A stretch of DNA of 64,000 nt from Promineifilum sp. (GTDB lineage Bacteria; Chloroflexota; Anaerolineae; Promineifilales; Promineifilaceae). The notes beneath the pieces are model-generated. The model searched no databases. It had not been told where the DNA came from and saw only the letters and a list, made by a program, of their open reading frames with translations. The first letter of the stretch is position 1. Each line of letters begins with the position of its first letter. The translations under genes were made by a program, and so were the position numbers. Shown here piece by piece: positions 27,890 through 38,381 of this stretch. Location: contig JAGOBF010000014.1 in NCBI GenBank assembly GCA_017983515.1, positions 1-64,000 of the forward strand. Reading direction: 5' to 3'.

Positions 27890-29082
27890 TTCCACTCCCG
27901 CTCATCTGCCACCATCGGCCCATCGCCCCCCACCTCCCCAAACCTCACCTCATCCACCCGCACCCTACAAACCCCCTGCACGGCCGCCCTCAACCCCTCC
28001 GCAATGGCCGCCTCATCTGCTCCCTCATCCACCGCCACGCGCAAGACAAGATGATCCCGCGCCCCGTCGGGCCGGGTGATGATCGCCTGCATGGCCCGCA
28101 CGCCGGGGACTTGCCCGGCGGCGAAGCGCAACTGGTTGGGGTGCAGGAACATGCCGCGCACCTTCACCGCCTCGCCGCGCCGGCCGACGAGGATGATCGC
28201 CCGCTCCTCTTGCTTGCTCTCGCCCGGCCTCGGATCGACGTTCATCGCCAGGTCGCCGGTGCCGAAGCGGATGAGCGGGTAGAGGCGGCTGGTGGTGGTG
28301 ACGACGACTTCGCCCGTCTCGCCGGGGCCGACGAGCGCGCCGGTGTCGGGATTGACGACCTGGATGAGCGGCTCGGGCAGCAGGCGCATGGCCATGCCGT
28401 CGCCGCTGTTGAGGGCCAGCACGCCCAGCTCGGCCGTGGCGTAGGTATTGATGACCTCCAGCCCGTATTGCCCCACCAGCGTCTGGCGCAGGGCCGGCGG
28501 CAGCGGCTCGGCGGTGGTGATCGCGCGGCGCAGCGACAGGCTGATGCCTTTCTCCTCGGCCTTCTGCATCAGGCTCAACAGGAAACTGGGCGTGCCCACG
28601 AAGCCTGTCGCCTCCATGTCGTGGGCCATCTGTAATTGCAGCTCGGCCGGGCCGGTGCCGGCGGGGATGACCGTCGCCCCCAGCCGGGTGAACGCGCCGT
28701 CGAACAGGTAGCCGGCCGGCACAAGGTGGTAGGACAGGCTGTTGAGGATGACCTCCCCCGCGCCGAAGCCCACCTGGCGCAGCATCCGCACGGCGATGTC
28801 CCAGGCGGCATCAGCCGGCTCAGGCCCCGGCTCATAGAGCGGCCCCGGCGAGAAAAAGATGTGGCTGACGGCCGACAGCGGCGCGGCCAGCATCCCGCCG
28901 AAGGGCGGATCGGCCTGCTGCCGGGCCACGGCGTCGTCCTTGGTAAACACGGGTACGGCCGTCAGATCAGCGACCGAGCGAATGGCCTCCGGCTTGACCC
29001 CGGCCTCATCGAGCCGTTCCCGGAAGGCCGGCGAGTTGGCGTAGGCATGTTGAATGATCGTTTGAAGTTGTTCGTCTTTCAT
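27886..29082 (-). CDS. Phenylacetate-CoA ligase-like AMP-forming acyl-CoA ligase
   Basis: 398 residues, near the usual length of PaaK-type ligases. Signatures: HAYANSPAFRERLDEAGV, VPVFTKDD, a nucleotide loop region SHIFFSPGPLYEPG, ATGFVGTPSFLLSL, TYATAELGVLALN and LIRFGTGDLA followed by GRRGEAVKVRGMFLHP. The usual SSGTTGxPT loop is replaced by SPGPLYEP, so substrate or AMP handling may differ. It should activate an aromatic or other carboxylate to its CoA ester. It is the last metabolic gene of the ABC-transporter cluster, suggesting that the imported compound is a carboxylic acid. Confidence 0.75.
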   Translation of the reverse strand: MKDEQLQTIIQHAYANSPAFRERLDEAGVKPEAIRSVADLTAVPVFTKDDAVARQQADPPFGGMLAAPLSAVSHIFFSPGPLYEPGPEPADAAWDIAVRMLRQVGFGAGEVILNSLSYHLVPAGYLFDGAFTRLGATVIPAGTGPAELQLQMAHDMEATGFVGTPSFLLSLMQKAEEKGISLSLRRAITTAEPLPPALRQTLVGQYGLEVINTYATAELGVLALNSGDGMAMRLLPEPLIQVVNPDTGALVGPGETGEVVVTTTSRLYPLIRFGTGDLAMNVDPRPGESKQEERAIILVGRRGEAVKVRGMFLHPNQLRFAAGQVPGVRAMQAIITRPDGARDHLVLRVAVDEGADEAAIAEGLRAAVQGVCRVRVDEVRFGEVGGDGPMVADEREWK

Positions 29083-29155
29083 TTTTCTGTGATCGCTAAT
29101 CGGTAATTCGTGGGTTAGAGAGCCAACAGGCCGGCAACTTCATACTGTTTACTGC

Positions 29156-29953
29156 CTAGCCAAGCCAGCGCTTGCGCCGCTTGTAGTGCTTCACATCGCG
29201 GTAGCTTTTGCGCTCGCCGACGGCGGTCAGGCCTAGATAGAATTCCTTGATGTCGGCGTTCTGGGCCAATTGATCGGCCGGGCCGTCGAGGACAATGCGG
29301 CCATTCTCCATCACGTAGGCATAGTTGGCCGTCTGCAAGGCCACGTGGGCGTTTTGCTCCACCAGCAGGATGGATACGCCCTCGTCCTGATTGATGCGCC
29401 GGATGATCTCGAAGATGTCCTGCACCAGCAGCGGGGCCAGGCCGAGCGATGGCTCGTCCAGCAGCATTAGGCGCGGCCGGGCCATCAGGGCGCGGCCGAT
29501 GACCACCATTTGTTGTTCGCCGCCAGAGAGATAGCCGCTGGTGCGCCGGCGGAAGCCTTGCAGGCGCGGGAAGTAGCCGTAGACGCGGTCGAGGTCATCG
29601 CGCAGGGCTGTGCCGGACGTGCCGCGAAAGAGCGCGCCGGTGCGCAAATTCTCATCGACGGTCAGGTGGGCGAACAGCGGCCGGCCCTCATGAACCTGGA
29701 CGACGCCGCGCCGCACGATGTCTTCGGGGTACATCCGGTCGACACGCTCGCCGTCGAAATCGACGTTGCCGCGCGTCACCTCGCCTTGCTGGGTGTGGAG
29801 GAGGCCGGAGATGGCCTTGAGCGTCGTCGACTTGCCCGCGCCGTTGGCCCCCAGCAGGGCCACGATCTGCCCCGCGCCGACCTCCAGCGTGACGCCGCGC
29901 AAGACGAGGATCACGTCGTTGTAGACGACTTCGATGTTATTGACCTTGAGCAT
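29156..29953 (-). CDS. livF: Branched-chain-type ABC transporter ATP-binding protein (LivF)
   Basis: 265 residues. Walker A GANGAGKST, Q-loop region, signature YLSGGEQQMVVIGRALM, Walker B LMLLDEPSLGLAPLL and the switch His in LLVEQNAHVA are all present. The order and spacing match LivF of the hydrophobic amino acid uptake family. With LivG, LivH, LivM and the binding protein in the same strand run it forms a complete importer. The C-terminal 25 residues (KSYRDVKHYKRRKRW) are a basic extension common in this family when the cargo is not an amino acid. Confidence 0.85.
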   Translation of the reverse strand: MLKVNNIEVVYNDVILVLRGVTLEVGAGQIVALLGANGAGKSTTLKAISGLLHTQQGEVTRGNVDFDGERVDRMYPEDIVRRGVVQVHEGRPLFAHLTVDENLRTGALFRGTSGTALRDDLDRVYGYFPRLQGFRRRTSGYLSGGEQQMVVIGRALMARPRLMLLDEPSLGLAPLLVQDIFEIIRRINQDEGVSILLVEQNAHVALQTANYAYVMENGRIVLDGPADQLAQNADIKEFYLGLTAVGERKSYRDVKHYKRRKRWLG

Positions 29954-29965
29954 TAGAAATATAAT

Positions 29966-30109
29966 CCGCAGATTTCGCAGATTAGGCAGATCGCCAATTC
30001 TACGGGCCTGACAGGCCGGCGATCAGGAAGCCGGTCAAACCGAACTTCACCGCCGGCCTGTCAGGTCTTTGCGCAGACCCTGTTAATGCCAAATCTGCCT
30101 AATCTGCGG
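29966..30109. repeat. Nested inverted-repeat element with CGCAGATT arms
   Basis: Outer arms 29966-29991 (CCGCAGATT...AGGCAGAT) and 30093-30109 (ATCTGCCTAATCTGCGG) are inverted copies. Inside lie GGCCTGACAGGCCGGCG (from 30005) and CGCCGGCCTGTCAGGTC (to 30067), a second inverted pair. The element fills the gap between livF and the binding-protein gene. A related arm sequence is found at 42364-42485. Confidence 0.6.
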
Positions 30110-30120
30110 CTAACAACCTA

Positions 30121-31644
30121 CTACGGTGCGGGCGGCCGGGTGTCGGGTAGTTCGAAGAAGTCCTCGACGACCACGAACTCGATCCCACCGTCGTCAGTCA
30201 CCTGCGCCTGGCGAATCTGTGCCTCGCGCGGGGCGCGGTCCTCTCCGGCGGCGTTCATGACGGCCATGCCGCCGGCGTCGATGGTGCCCATGTCCTGCAT
30301 GGCATTGAACACGGCCTCGCCGGTCAATCCCTCGAAGCCGACCATGTTCATGGCGTGGCGCAGGATGTTGGCGACGCCGAACATCTGGCCGTAGCTGAGC
30401 AAGTAGCCGACGTCCTTCTTGGCGTCCGGCAGCCCGGCAGCCTCGAAGTCCTCGATGGCCATCTGGACGCCGGTGTTGTCGGTGTCGTTCCACCAGTAGC
30501 TGGGCATGACGCCGTAGTAGCCGTCCATCAGGGCCGCGTTCTCGCCCAGGATGTTGACCACGTCGGTATTCATGCTCCAGTTGACGCCGCTGGGGATGAC
30601 CGAATCCCACGCGCCCAAGGCTTGCAACGTGCCGATGACCTGGGCCGGGCCGAAGGACAACGATTGGGCCCAGATGACGTTCGCGCCGTTAGCCAGCAGG
30701 TTTTGCAGCTGGCCGGTGACGTCGGCCGTCGGCGACACCTCTTGCGATTCCAGCGGCAGGACCGTGATGCCGAGGTCCTCCAGGTAAGCCAAGGCGGTTG
30801 GGGTCGTCGCGCCCGCGCCAAAGGCGTTGGCCCAGCCGACCACGCCGACGACGATGTCGTCGCCCGCGCCTTCCGGCTTGACATCCTCCCAATTGTTCTG
30901 GACCCAGGTCAGGAATCCGGCGAATTGATCCGAGTAAATCGGTCCGGTGCCGAAGGTATAACCGTTGCGGGGGATATAGAAGGCCTCGTCATTCAGGCCG
31001 GCGGTGATGTGAGGAATCTTGTCCTCGATGACGCGATCCTTCAGGACGATGGCCGCGCCGCTGCCGTAGGACAGGTGGAAGAGCGGGGCCGGGTCTTCGG
31101 CGCGGTAACGCTCGTAGATCGCCACTTCCTGCTCCGGGTCATACTGTGAATCTTCCAGTCGGATTTCCAACTGGACACCGCAGACGCCGCCGGCGGCGTT
31201 GATGCGGTCAACGGCCGCTTGCGAGCCGTTGATGAAGCCGTCGCCCAGGATTTGGGCCAGCGGGCCGGTGAGGCCGGCGGCCTGATGGACGATGATGGTC
31301 TCGCCCTCGTAGGTCGCGTCGCACGTTTCCGTAGCCCCTGCCTCTAGCACCGGTTCGGCCGTTGGTTCCTCGGTTGCCTCGGGCGTGGCGGCCAGAGATG
31401 TCGCTGCTGCTTCCAGAGTGGCCGCGCCCGAATCAACCGCCGCGTTAACCGTTGGGGCGAGGTCGGTGGCCGCGGCCTGGAGCGTTGGGGCGACTTCCTC
31501 GACGGCCGCCTGGACGGTTGGCGCGAGCTGTTCGGCCGCCGCCTGGAGCGTGGGAACCAGTTGATCGACCTGGGGCGACGTGCCGCAGGCGGCCACGCTC
31601 AGCACCATAATCAATAGCAGGGATAGTATCAGAATCTTCTTCAT
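30121..31644 (-). CDS. Branched-chain-type ABC transporter substrate-binding lipoprotein (LivK-like)
   Basis: 507 residues. A lipoprotein signal with lipobox VAACG (Cys about 20) starts at ATG 31644, seven bases after AGGAG. Residues 28-90 are five 11-residue repeats of the type LxPTLQAAAEQ, an amphipathic stalk, then an acidic Pro/Thr linker. From about 105 a type I periplasmic-binding fold follows: ETIIVHQAAGLTGPLAQILG, NGSQAAVDRINAAGGVCG, LEIRLEDSQYDPEQ, and WSMNTDVVNILGENAALMDGYYG (in parts). It captures the ligand outside the cell for LivHMGF. The stalk is unusual for this family and would lift the domain from the membrane. Confidence 0.85.
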   Translation of the reverse strand: MKKILILSLLLIMVLSVAACGTSPQVDQLVPTLQAAAEQLAPTVQAAVEEVAPTLQAAATDLAPTVNAAVDSGAATLEAAATSLAATPEATEEPTAEPVLEAGATETCDATYEGETIIVHQAAGLTGPLAQILGDGFINGSQAAVDRINAAGGVCGVQLEIRLEDSQYDPEQEVAIYERYRAEDPAPLFHLSYGSGAAIVLKDRVIEDKIPHITAGLNDEAFYIPRNGYTFGTGPIYSDQFAGFLTWVQNNWEDVKPEGAGDDIVVGVVGWANAFGAGATTPTALAYLEDLGITVLPLESQEVSPTADVTGQLQNLLANGANVIWAQSLSFGPAQVIGTLQALGAWDSVIPSGVNWSMNTDVVNILGENAALMDGYYGVMPSYWWNDTDNTGVQMAIEDFEAAGLPDAKKDVGYLLSYGQMFGVANILRHAMNMVGFEGLTGEAVFNAMQDMGTIDAGGMAVMNAAGEDRAPREAQIRQAQVTDDGGIEFVVVEDFFELPDTRPPAP

Positions 31645-31765
31645 CTCAGTTTCTCCTCGTGTTCTTCTTGCAACTGTTCGATATGCCATAAGCCGATAAC
31701 GCGACATCCAGTCGATAGACTCACCTCCTCTGTGGTGGATTTTGCCGCGGGCCAGTCGCCGGCGG

Positions 31766-32833
31766 CTAGCGCGAAAATGGCCTCAGGCGCCAGGCGGATT
31801 TGATCGTCTGCCACCGATGGGCCAGACCGCGCGGTTCAAAGATCAGGAACAGCATCAGGATCAGGCCGAAGAAGATCGGCCGGAACGACGTCAGGAAGCG
31901 GGCCGCCTGCGATGGGAAAAGCTGGGCCATTCGCTGGCCGGTGACGCCGGCCAGGTCCTCCAGCAAAATGACGGCCGTGACCCCCATGAAAGGCCCCAGG
32001 TTGGTGCCTAGCCCGCCGATGACCAGCATGCCGAGCATGATGATCGACTCTTCCAGACCGTAGCCGAACTCCGTACCCACGCCGCGCTGGCTGTGGGCCT
32101 TCAACGCCCCGGCCACGCCGGCCAGAAACGAAGCGATGAAAAAGGCGCGGAGCTTGTAGCCGAACAGGTTGACGCCCAGCAGCTCGGCGGCCAGGTCGTT
32201 GTCGCGCAGGGAGACGAAGGCCCGGCCCAGACGCGAACGGCTGATGTTGAGCATCAGGAGGGTGGTCAGGATCAGGGTGATGAACGAGATATAGAAATAG
32301 TCGTTGACCTCACCAAACGAAATGCCGAAGATGACCGGAACGGGAGCGGCGATGCGGCCGGACGTGCCGCCCAGCCAGTCGGGGTAGAGGTGGCGGCTGG
32401 CCCAGGGGATGATGAACTGGGCCGCCAGCGTAGCCATCGCCAGATAGAAGCCCTTGACGCGCAGCGAGGGCAGGCCGAACAGCAAGCCCACCAGTCCGGT
32501 GCTCAGCCCGGCGGCCAGAATGGCCAGGGGGAAGGGCAAGCCCAGGTGGGTAGTGACCAGGGCCGACGTGTAGCCGCCGACGAGCATGAAGGCCGCCTGG
32601 CCCAGCGAGATTTGGCCGGTGTAGCCGACGAGGACGTTGAGACCCTGGACGGCGATGATGGTGTAGAAGATCTGGTTGGCGGTGGAGACGAGGTAGGCGC
32701 TGCCCCAGCGTGGCGCGGTGAGGGCGAGCAGCAGGACGGCCGCCAGCGCCAGCCATTGCCACGGCCGCCGGATGACGGCCATGTCCTGTTCGTAGGTGCG
32801 ATCAAAATCTCCCGCCGGTCTCAGTGCGGCCAT
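31766..32833 (-). CDS. livM: Branched-chain-type ABC transporter permease (LivM)
   Basis: 355 residues, about ten spans. Family motifs: LNVLVGYTGQISLGQAAFMLVGGY, LPSLRVKGFYLAMATLAAQF and SLRDNDLAAELLGVNLFGYKLRAF (in parts: VGYTGQISLGQAAF, GFYLAMATLAAQF, RDNDLAAELLGVN). The RDND...GVN loop contacts the ATPase. The start at 32833 keeps a 28-residue cytoplasmic tail; ATG at 32782 is an alternative. Pairs with LivH encoded 163 bp upstream; the gap holds two AGATTATCCG direct repeats. Confidence 0.85.
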   Translation of the reverse strand: MAALRPAGDFDRTYEQDMAVIRRPWQWLALAAVLLLALTAPRWGSAYLVSTANQIFYTIIAVQGLNVLVGYTGQISLGQAAFMLVGGYTSALVTTHLGLPFPLAILAAGLSTGLVGLLFGLPSLRVKGFYLAMATLAAQFIIPWASRHLYPDWLGGTSGRIAAPVPVIFGISFGEVNDYFYISFITLILTTLLMLNISRSRLGRAFVSLRDNDLAAELLGVNLFGYKLRAFFIASFLAGVAGALKAHSQRGVGTEFGYGLEESIIMLGMLVIGGLGTNLGPFMGVTAVILLEDLAGVTGQRMAQLFPSQAARFLTSFRPIFFGLILMLFLIFEPRGLAHRWQTIKSAWRLRPFSR

Positions 32834-32996
32834 GAACGGTTTCTTTCCTCGATAATTGCCGGGGAGCAGATTATCCGCAAATTCGGCCGATTCGACAGAT
32901 TATCCGGCCGGCTCATCGTCACGACGGCCAACGGGCGGGCGACATCCCGTCCGGGAAACCTGCTTGATCGGCGAAATCGGCGGATTATTGCCCCCA

Positions 32997-33932
32997 TCAC
33001 ACTCTCTCGATGCGCTTCTCGCCAAACAGCCCTTCCGGCCGGATGATCAGGACGATGAGCAACAGGATATAAGGCGCGATCTCCGTTGTGCCGCGCACAG
33101 CCTGCACCGACGAAGCCTGCACCAAGGCCTGGGCCAGCCCGACGAGCAGCCCGCCGATGATGGCCCCGGGGAACGACTCCAGGCCGCCCAGCAGGATAGC
33201 CGGAAATGCGACCAGAGCCACCGTCGCTAAACTTAGATTGACGCCGGTCAGCGTCGCCAGCAACACACCACCGATGGTGGCGATGATCCCGGCGATGGCC
33301 CACGACAGGCCGAAGACGCGGGGCACATTGATGCCGACGCCGCGCGCCAGCTCGTGGTCTTCCGACGTCGCCCGCATGGCCAGGCCGGTGCGCGTATAGT
33401 GGAAGAAGAGCATGAAGATGACGGCGGCCACCACGGCCACGATGGCCGTGGCCAGTAGGGCCTGCTTGATGATGATCGCGTCGTTGAAGGCCCCCGGAAA
33501 AGGGATGGTGATGACGTCGCTGGGCGAGAAGGGGGCGGGGAAGTTGTTCTTGGGCTGGATGCCGAAGACGATGGCCGCCGAGCCTTCCAGGAATTGGGCC
33601 AGGCCGAGGGTCATCAGCACAATAGCCAGCAGCGGCTGGCCGGTCATCGGCCGCAGCGCCAGCCGCTCGATCAGCAGCCCCAGTCCGGCCATCGTCAGCA
33701 CGGCCAGCGGAATGGCTCCCCACAGCGGCAGATTGAACAACTCATTGCCAGTCTCCTCGCCCCCGGCAAACCACCAGGTGACGAACGCGCCGAGCATGAC
33801 CAGTTGGCCGTGGGAGAAGTTGAACACCTCCGACGAACGGTAGATGAGGACGATGCCCAGGGCAATGATGGCGATGATGCCGCCGTTGAGCAGGCCAGTG
33901 GCGAATTGTTGGGGGACGAGTTGCCAGTTCAT
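32997..33932 (-). CDS. livH: Branched-chain-type ABC transporter permease (LivH)
   Basis: 311 residues with about eight spans. Motifs: GLLNGGIIAIIALGIVLIYRSSEVFNFSHGQ (in parts: GIIAIIALGIVLIYRSS, FNFSHGQLVMLGAF), ALRPMTGQPLLAIVLMTLG and MRATSEDHELARGVGINV, the loop that docks on the ATPase. Forms the membrane channel with LivM. Part of the minus-strand run from LivG to the phenylacetate-CoA ligase-like gene. Confidence 0.87.
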   Translation of the reverse strand: MNWQLVPQQFATGLLNGGIIAIIALGIVLIYRSSEVFNFSHGQLVMLGAFVTWWFAGGEETGNELFNLPLWGAIPLAVLTMAGLGLLIERLALRPMTGQPLLAIVLMTLGLAQFLEGSAAIVFGIQPKNNFPAPFSPSDVITIPFPGAFNDAIIIKQALLATAIVAVVAAVIFMLFFHYTRTGLAMRATSEDHELARGVGINVPRVFGLSWAIAGIIATIGGVLLATLTGVNLSLATVALVAFPAILLGGLESFPGAIIGGLLVGLAQALVQASSVQAVRGTTEIAPYILLLIVLIIRPEGLFGEKRIERV

Positions 33933-34026
33933 ATTTCGGTATCAGGTGAGGAGTAAACAGTTTCGAGTGTCGAGTGTTCCGTCTTCAGCAACTGTTTACG
34001 CTCTACTGTTCGCTGCTTGCTGCTTG

Positions 34027-35943
<1,917 letters not shown>

Positions 35944-35946
35944 GAA

Positions 35947-35995
35947 ATTACGAATTACGAATTACGAATTACGAATTACGAATTACGAATTACGG
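35947..35995. repeat. Heptanucleotide tandem repeat, seven units of ATTACGA
   Basis: Seven tandem 7-bp units (the last one ATTACGG) lie in the 113-bp gap between livG and the acyl-CoA synthetase start. A second heptamer array, TTCGTCG in three units, follows at 36030-36050. Such arrays resemble the short tandemly repeated repetitive (STRR) sequences known in cyanobacteria. Confidence 0.9.
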
Positions 35996-36056
35996 ACGAA
36001 GAACGGGGCGGGAGAACAAGCTCTCCGAGTTCGTCGTTCGTCGTTCGTCATTTGCT

Positions 36057-36833
36057 TCAGGCTTCTCCCAGATAGGCCTGAATGACGGCCGGGTTGCGCT
36101 TGATGTCGTCGGGCGGGCCGTCGGCGATCTTGCGGCCGAAATCGAGCACTACCACGCGGTCGGAGATGTCCATGACCAGACCCATGTCGTGCTCGATGAG
36201 CACGATGGTGACGCCACGGCGCTCGTAGATGTCGAGAATAAAGCGGGCCATGTCCTCTTTCTCTTCCAGGTTCATGCCGGCCATCGGTTCGTCGAGCAGC
36301 AGCAGTTCCGGTTCCATCGCCAGGGCGCGGCCGAGCTCGACGCGCTTGCGCAGGCCGTAGGGCAGCGCGCCGACGACGGCCTTGCGGATATGGGCGATCT
36401 CCAGGAAGTCGATGATGTCCTCGACGACCTGGCGATGGGCCACTTCTTCGCGGCGGCCCGGCCCCCAATAGAGGATGCTCTGCAACATGCTTTGCTTCAT
36501 GTGGATGTGGCGCGCGGCCATCAGGTTGTCGAGCGTGCTGAGGCCGGTGTAGAGGGCGATGTTCTGGAACGTGCGCGCCAATCCCCGCCCGGCGATCTGG
36601 TTGGTGGTCGTTTGGGTCAGGTCGGTTGTGTCGCGCAGCAAGATGCGGCCGCGTTGCGGCCGGTAGAAGCCGCTGATACAGTTGAGGATAGAAGTCTTGC
36701 CCGCGCCGTTGGGGCCGATGATGGCCCGAATTTCGCCGCGGCGCACGTCGAAGCTAACCTCGGAAAGGGCGGCGTTGCCCCCAAAAGAGAGAGAAACGTT
36801 GTCGACGGTAAGTAAGGGTGTTAATTGGCTCAT
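36057..36833 (-). CDS. livG: Branched-chain-type ABC transporter ATP-binding protein (LivG)
   Basis: 258 residues from MSQLTPLLTVDNV. Walker A GPNGAGKTS, signature region LPYGLRKRVELGRALA, Walker B LLLLDEPMAGMNLEEKEDM and VLIEHDMGLVMDISD are those of LivG (the signature Gly-rich loop is LPYGLRKR instead of LSYGxQRR). First gene of the transporter cluster. The start at 36833 is preferred to 36863, as the extra ten residues are basic and not family-like. Confidence 0.87.
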   Translation of the reverse strand: MSQLTPLLTVDNVSLSFGGNAALSEVSFDVRRGEIRAIIGPNGAGKTSILNCISGFYRPQRGRILLRDTTDLTQTTTNQIAGRGLARTFQNIALYTGLSTLDNLMAARHIHMKQSMLQSILYWGPGRREEVAHRQVVEDIIDFLEIAHIRKAVVGALPYGLRKRVELGRALAMEPELLLLDEPMAGMNLEEKEDMARFILDIYERRGVTIVLIEHDMGLVMDISDRVVVLDFGRKIADGPPDDIKRNPAVIQAYLGEA

Positions 36834-36902
36834 CGGCGTGTCAACGGGATCACGTCGGCGCAAAAAGTATCATAAGTGGCCCTAAGGCGCAACATCTTGG
36901 AA

Positions 36903-36928
36903 ACCGGGTTTCTCCCGAGAAACTCGGT
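36903..36928. repeat. Palindromic intergenic repeat
   Basis: Arms ACCGGGTTTCTC and GAGAAACTCGGT (12 bp, one mismatch) with two bases between. It lies in the 199-bp divergent gap between livG and the PPOX gene. No T-run; likely a dispersed repeat. Confidence 0.55.
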
Positions 36929-37032
36929 ATCCGGGAAACGCCGGCCCGCAGGTAGGGATTTCCCCATCTGACAAGTGGGCCGGGAGTTGCTATAGTCTGG
37001 AGACAACCTAAATCATTCCCAGGAGAAAGCAT

Positions 37033-37467
37033 ATGTCCGATCAAGATGAAGCAACCATTCCCCAATCCCACCTCGATCTGATCACCGGCCCTGTCTACGT
37101 CGTCTTCACCACGATTGCCGACGACGGCCAGCCGGAGAATACCGTCGTCTGGTGTTCGTGGGACGGCGAATACGTGTTGGTAAACACGGCCGCCGGCCGC
37201 CGCAAAGATGAGAACGTGCGCCAGAACCCGAAAGTAGCCCTGACGGCGCTGGATCCCAACGATCCTTATCGCTGGGTCGACGTGCGCGGCTTTGTCGAGA
37301 TGATCGTCCCCGACGAAGGCAACGCCAACATCGACGCCCACGCCCGGCTCTATGCCGGAGCGGAACGCTACTACGGCGACTTTGCGCCCGCCGAACGGGC
37401 CGCCCAGGAGCAGCGTATCATTCTGAAGATTCGCCCCACGCGCGTGCTGGCCTATCCTCATCACTAG
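37033..37467 (+). CDS. PPOX-class, F420-binding-type pyridoxamine-phosphate-oxidase-fold protein
   Basis: 144 residues, split-barrel fold: [22 protein letters not shown] (in parts: [17 protein letters not shown]), [28 protein letters not shown] (in parts: [20 protein letters not shown]), and [10 protein letters not shown]. The [15 protein letters not shown] loop is typical of F420-dependent members that reduce or bind F420. CAGGAGA precedes the ATG. Together with the LLM oxidoreductase at 11542 it suggests the organism makes F420. The substrate is unknown. Confidence 0.8.
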   Translation: MSDQDEATIPQSHLDLITGPVYVVFTTIADDGQPENTVVWCSWDGEYVLVNTAAGRRKDENVRQNPKVALTALDPNDPYRWVDVRGFVEMIVPDEGNANIDAHARLYAGAERYYGDFAPAERAAQEQRIILKIRPTRVLAYPHH

Positions 37468-37494
37468 TCCTGTCAGATTCAGCCGAGGAACTTC

Positions 37495-38133
37495 ATGTTT
37501 ATCCCGTCGCGCTCGCCCGAACCGGACGACGAGCTGGCCCGCAGTATCATCGCTGCCGAGTACGGCTACATCGCCCAGACCGCCTTCCAGGCCAACGAGG
37601 ACCGGGCGCGGGCCTGGCAATACTTCTTCGTCACCTTCGCCACGCTGATCGCCGCGCTGTTGTCGACGCAGGTGGCGGCGGCCGTGCGCCAACAACTCTA
37701 TCTGACGTTCGTCGTCATCTTCAGCCTGCTGGCCGTGCTGGGGTTGATCACCGTGTTGCAACTGGTGCGGTTGCGCCAGGCGTGGCTGGAGAGCGCGCGG
37801 GCGATGAACCAGATTAAGGCGCGGCTCATTGCCGATGACCCGGCGCTGGCGGCCTACTTCCGCTGGCGCGACGAGACCCTGCCGGCGGCGTTCAAGTGGC
37901 GCAGCTTCGGCTTTCTGCAGGCGGTGTCGGTGGCCCTGCTCAGCGGGCTGGCCGTGGGTGCGGCCGTGGCCTTCGGGGCGCTGGCCGGTGGGGAGGTCGT
38001 CGTGCCCTGGCTGCCAAGCCTGAGCTCCGCTGCGCTGGCCGCGGGTGGCATCCTGTGGTTGGGGTATATCGCGCCGCTGCGGCGCGCGCCACCGGCTTCG
38101 CCCGGCCCGGAAGCGAGTCCGGCAGCAAAATGA
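37495..38133 (+). CDS. Four-span membrane protein of unknown function
   Basis: 212 residues. A soluble N-terminal helix with EYGYIAQTAFQANEDRARAWQ leads into two spans (about 42-62 and 66-90), a cytoplasmic helix of 45 residues (LESARAMNQIKARLIADD), and two further spans before a Pro-rich tail. The EY...NEDRARA motif resembles small SLATT-like membrane proteins, but I cannot place it firmly. It starts 27 bp after the PPOX gene with GAGGAA upstream, so it may be co-transcribed. Confidence 0.55.
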   Translation: MFIPSRSPEPDDELARSIIAAEYGYIAQTAFQANEDRARAWQYFFVTFATLIAALLSTQVAAAVRQQLYLTFVVIFSLLAVLGLITVLQLVRLRQAWLESARAMNQIKARLIADDPALAAYFRWRDETLPAAFKWRSFGFLQAVSVALLSGLAVGAAVAFGALAGGEVVVPWLPSLSSAALAAGGILWLGYIAPLRRAPPASPGPEASPAAK

Positions 38134-38381
38134 ATGCGATTCTTTAGCGTCCCTTCTGAGTGATTCCCCTCATTGACACCCACCCCCGCGGCCATTAGAC
38201 TGTAAGGTGCTCAACGCAGCCGCCTCTCCCGCGCAGCGGCGGTTCAATCCATAGGCGTCCGGCCGGTCGACTGTAGCGGCCCGGTCGGAACTGGCAGCCG
38301 CGTCTCGGGCGGCGATTATCGGGTTCCACATCCTCTGCAATCGAATAGCATCCCCTAGACACTCAGTAAGGAGAATCAAAC

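Noticed and set aside
35947..36050. CRISPR array
   Set aside because: The units are seven bases long and directly adjacent with no spacers; no cas genes are present.
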